Assembly (NCBI GenBank): GCA_021780795.1 | Contig: JAJXYA010000400.1 | Location: 1-6,008 of the forward strand | Origin: Bacillota bacterium | GTDB taxonomy: Bacteria > Bacillota_A > Clostridia > Clostridiales > Clostridiaceae | Length of the DNA: 6,008 bases | Direction of reading: 5' to 3' | Part shown: positions 4,263 through 6,008 of the stretch, one piece after another | Layout: every line of letters starts with the position of its first letter | How positions within the stretch are numbered: the stretch's first letter is position 1 | Notes under the pieces: model-generated | What the model saw: the letters and a program-made list of their open reading frames with translations, nothing else | Told to the model about the DNA's origin: nothing | Databases searched by the model: none | Translations under genes and position numbers: made by a program

Positions 4263-5585
4263 ATGGGGTATTCAACAAGAAATGATTCTTTTATTTTCAA
4301 TCAAAACGCATATTCAAATAATTGTGAAGTTTTGCATACCATTGAAAAGGTGTTTAGCATTATAAAAGGGGAGTTAAATTGTAATTATGAACAACCCAGG
4401 AAAAAGTTATTAAATTGTTTTTTATGTAATCTTTTATATTCATCGATTACTGGACAACGTTTAGGAATTCACCTCAATAAAAATCAATACTCCAATTTGC
4501 CGGTTCGCTATAGAGTTCCATATTATACTTACAGACTTATGGCAAATATGGTAAAGGCTCTAAACAAATACGGCCTTATATCCTTCTTGTCTCACATATA
4601 TTTCAAAGAAAATAAGGAATTGAATAGAACGACGTTATTTTATCCTACTGAGAGAATGCTTGAGATTACGAGTCTTATGGACACGAAAAAGATTACTATT
4701 TCTGAAGGTTACCCTGAAATAATTATGCTTAGAGAGAAAAAAATAGAGGGAAAAGGAGAAATTATAAACTATAAGGATACTAAAGAAACCTCAACAATGA
4801 GAAAGGATTTGGGGGAATATAACGAGTTTATCTCAGGTGCTAAAATATCTTGTAATAGAGTTAAAAGTTATAATAATACCCAATTATCTAACGAAACCAT
4901 AAATAACAATACAAACACGCAATCTCTACCATATATAAGTACAGTTAGAGTTAATGCGTTTGTAACCAGTAAGTTGCATAGAGTGTTTTCTAACTCTAGT
5001 TTTGAGCAAGGTGGGCGCTTTTATACAGGCAATTTTGGCTATCAGAATCTTTCTAAAAAAGAGAGGGAAACGATCCTGATAGATGGGGAAAGTACAGCAG
5101 AATTAGATTATTCAGGAATGCACATTTCTATGCTTTATGCTAAAAGGAATATTCAATATAATGATGATCCTTATTTAGCAGTTTCTAAACACCCAGAATT
5201 AAGGGAAATCTTAAAGAAAATACTTTTAATTTCTATTAATGCAGATAATAGAGCAAGGGCTAACAAAGCCATTATCAAAGAGTACCCTGATATAAAACAT
5301 AAACTAACTCCTTATGACTTAACATTATCATCTTTGATAGATAAATTTGAACAAGTACATAGCCCTATAGCAGATTATTTCTTTTCCGGACAAGGAGTCT
5401 TTCTTCAAAATACCGATAGCAAAATAATGAATGATATACTTATTAGTTTTACTAAACTAGGCAAGCCTGCTTTATCTGTCCATGATAGTGTTATAGTTCA
5501 AAAGAAAGATAAGTACCTGCTTAAATGGACAATGGAAGAATACTATAAAAAATATATGGATGGATTTACATGCAAAATAAAATAA
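4263..5585 (+). CDS. Polymerase-A-like DNA polymerase, probable TV-Pol (transposon/virus polymerase) family
   Basis: This 440-residue protein is likely the element's replication enzyme. Residues about 45-135 look like a winged helix (YTYRLMANMVKALNKYGLISF then NRTTLFYPTERMLEI), probably DNA binding. Residues 150-220 include LREKK, NYKDTKE and MRKDLGEYN, then an Asn-rich linker. The catalytic part follows: LHRVFSNSSFEQGGRFY (238-254), then motif A with ELDYSGMH (Asp282 metal ligand, His287), then a basic helix around INADNRARANKAI (325-337), a Q-rich segment GQGVFLQNTDSKIMNDIL (376-393), and motif C VHDSVIV (His407-Asp408). The order matches superfamily A (DYSQ ... QGTAAD ... VHDE), but the protein is far smaller, with no exonuclease domain, and has Ser after HD. 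These features fit the TV-Pol family described in bacterial mobile elements and Sputnik-like viruses, proposed to both prime and extend DNA. GGAGG and an upstream in-frame TAA at 4203 set the start. A terminator overlaps the stop. I am fairly sure of the polymerase fold, less of priming. Confidence 0.8.
   Translation: MGYSTRNDSFIFNQNAYSNNCEVLHTIEKVFSIIKGELNCNYEQPRKKLLNCFLCNLLYSSITGQRLGIHLNKNQYSNLPVRYRVPYYTYRLMANMVKALNKYGLISFLSHIYFKENKELNRTTLFYPTERMLEITSLMDTKKITISEGYPEIIMLREKKIEGKGEIINYKDTKETSTMRKDLGEYNEFISGAKISCNRVKSYNNTQLSNETINNNTNTQSLPYISTVRVNAFVTSKLHRVFSNSSFEQGGRFYTGNFGYQNLSKKERETILIDGESTAELDYSGMHISMLYAKRNIQYNDDPYLAVSKHPELREILKKILLISINADNRARANKAIIKEYPDIKHKLTPYDLTLSSLIDKFEQVHSPIADYFFSGQGVFLQNTDSKIMNDILISFTKLGKPALSVHDSVIVQKKDKYLLKWTMEEYYKKYMDGFTCKIK
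4926..4942 (+). repeat. 17-base repeat CTACCATATATAAGTAC, copy inside the polymerase gene
   Basis: This word encodes LPYIS plus part of Thr (residues 222-227) between the Asn-rich linker and the catalytic part of the polymerase. It recurs exactly at 5720-5736 downstream of the gene. Seventeen identical bases are not expected by chance within 6 kb. Confidence 0.8.
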
Positions 5586-5613
5586 AAAAGCCCAGTCTCT
5601 GAAGGTTTTTTTT
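5584..5613 (+). terminator. Rho-independent terminator overlapping the polymerase stop codon
   Basis: AAAAAAGCC (5584-5592) pairs with GGTTTTTTT (5604-5612; one G-U pair) around an 11-base loop, and the 3' arm is itself a run of eight T (5606-5613). The 5' arm begins in the TAA stop. The A/T-rich arms would also allow weak termination from the opposite strand. Confidence 0.6.
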
Positions 5614-5710
5614 AAAGGTATACTCTTGTTTTTAGCATAAGTTTATGGCAAAACTTTTTTCTCACTTTTTCTATTCATTTATTTATGACACATAAGATAC
5701 CAATATATCT

Positions 5711-5782
5711 AACACATTACTACCATATATAAGTACGTTTGGAATTAACAAGATAATAGTAAATGAGTTATAAAAGGTACTT
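5711..5782 (+). pseudogene. Decayed fragment resembling the polymerase gene
   Basis: The segment contains the exact 17-base repeat at 5720-5736. Translated in the matching frame it gives LPYISTFGINKIIVNEL, stop, KVL. This lines up without gaps against polymerase residues 222-242 (LPYISTVRVNAFVTSKLHRVF): LPYIST, N, L and V are identical and most other positions are conservative (V/I, F/I, R/K, F/L). The in-frame TAA replaces the His codon. It is therefore more likely a remnant of a second, related polymerase gene than a random repeat. No further similarity is seen beyond about 5790. A DNA binding site shared by both places is the alternative. Confidence 0.5.
5720..5736 (+). repeat. 17-base repeat CTACCATATATAAGTAC, downstream copy
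   Basis: This is an exact match to 4926-4942 in the same orientation, 794 bases apart. The surroundings are diverged at the base level but keep partial protein-level similarity (see the pseudogene entry). Recombination between the copies would remove the catalytic part of the polymerase gene and its terminator. Confidence 0.8.
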
Positions 5783-5858
5783 CCAAAAGGTTGAGAGATG
5801 CATGACGTGACGCTACCGCCCCCAATTTCTATCGTTTGTTAAAATAAAATTTTATGCA

Positions 5859-5888
5859 ATGCGAAGTAACATAAATGCGAAGCATTTA
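5859..5888. repeat. Palindrome TAAATGC-GAA-GCATTTA with adjacent ATGCGAAG repeat
   Basis: TAAATGC (5872-5878) and GCATTTA (5882-5888) are perfect 7-base arms around GAA; GAA is a very stable DNA mini-hairpin loop when closed by C-G, as here. The word ATGCGAAG occurs at 5859-5866 and again at 5875-5882 within the palindrome. There is no T tract for termination. It may be a protein binding site or a single-strand origin or recombination element. Confidence 0.4.
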
Positions 5889-5982
5889 AAGTATGACAAC
5901 TCTTAGCTATTGAATGGTTATTATGCGAGTTTATAGGCATAGACTACCAACAGTATAGAAATGTTAAGCATTGTAGGTGGTA

Positions 5983-5992
5983 GGGGGGGGGG
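5983..5992 (+). repeat. Ten-G homopolymer tract
   Basis: Ten consecutive G in an AT-rich non-coding context near the right edge. Such tracts slip during replication and often mark phase-variable promoters or genes; they are also common sequencing or assembly trouble spots. Confidence 0.7.
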
Positions 5993-6008
5993 TATCTCAA
6001 AACCTATT

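Larger units (their letters stand above)
1137..6008. mobile_element. Integrative element inserted at ssrA; left end seen, right end outside window
   Basis: The left boundary is the ssrA 3' remnant. Immediately inside it lie a tyrosine recombinase, an unknown basic protein, an AlpA/excisionase-like DNA-binding protein, a Cys-rich protein and a polymerase-A-like enzyme, all on the plus strand. No direct repeat of the 27-base core occurs before 6008, so the right junction, with the rebuilt ssrA, must lie further on. No capsid, packaging, conjugation, helicase or toxin genes are seen in this portion. The visible gene set needs only about 4.5 kb. Whether cargo lies beyond 6008 is unknown. Confidence 0.7.
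5614..6008. other. Non-coding region at the right of the window
   Basis: No intact gene is supported on either strand in these 395 bases; the longest frames are short and lack ribosome binding sites. The region holds a decayed polymerase-like fragment (5711-5782), a tight palindrome with a neighbouring direct repeat (5859-5888), and a ten-G tract (5983-5992). No copy of the ssrA core is present. A frame starting at ATG 5961 stays open to the right edge (16 codons) through the G tract but has no Shine-Dalgarno. Confidence 0.55.

Noticed and set aside
4174..4365. 63-codon frame with a fair ribosome binding site as a separate protein gene
   Set aside because: More than half overlaps the polymerase gene out of frame and the product has no recognisable features. 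It is kept only as a possible leader or coupling frame.
1..6008. CRISPR array or retron-like system
   Set aside because: No regularly spaced repeats were seen, no reverse transcriptase motif (YADD-like) occurs in any frame read, and the repeats present are pairs.

Overview
The window is AT-rich bacterial DNA with strong Shine-Dalgarno signals (AAGGAGG, GGAGG) and standard-code genes. The phylum cannot be fixed from the sequence. The integrase has an overall look I associate with Lentisphaerota/Kiritimatiellota-type recombinases, but that is a weak impression and needs a database search.

Layout. Positions 1-753 (minus strand) are the 5' part of a gene running off the left edge. It encodes a two-helix membrane protein with a soluble GAF-like domain. 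Positions 754-1136 are non-coding and carry a candidate promoter for that gene. At 1137-1163 (minus strand) lies a remnant of the T arm, acceptor stem and CCA end of a tmRNA (ssrA) gene. By orientation this is the left attachment junction of an integrated element: DNA to its left is host flank and DNA to its right is element. The intact ssrA gene, rebuilt by the incoming core, should lie beyond the right edge.

The element reads as follows. An integrase control region with paired direct repeats and a hairpin (1189-1251) is followed by a tyrosine recombinase with a complete catalytic set (1269-2525) and an unrecognised lysine-rich protein with a possible C-terminal helix-turn-helix (2587-3183). 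A good terminator follows at 3189-3241. A second unit has an elaborate leader (3321-3470): an inverted repeat over a candidate -10 box, a hairpin, and two three-codon minigenes with their own ribosome binding sites. It then encodes a small excisionase/AlpA-like DNA-binding protein (3471-3764), an ATGA-overlapping Cys-rich protein made of two related halves (3761-4153), and a 440-residue protein with polymerase-A-like motifs (4263-5585). I read the last as a TV-Pol type (transposon/virus polymerase) enzyme with an N-terminal winged-helix-like region. A terminator overlaps its stop codon.

Positions 5614-6008 hold no convincing gene. They contain what looks like a short decayed fragment of a second polymerase gene (5711-5782), a palindrome and a ten-G tract.

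How the parts could work together (inference): the recombinase and the AlpA/excisionase-like protein would control integration and excision at ssrA, and the polymerase would replicate or repair the excised form. No helicase, capsid, packaging, conjugation or obvious cargo gene is visible, so the element looks like a very small self-mobilising or satellite-like integrative element. Its right end is not in view.
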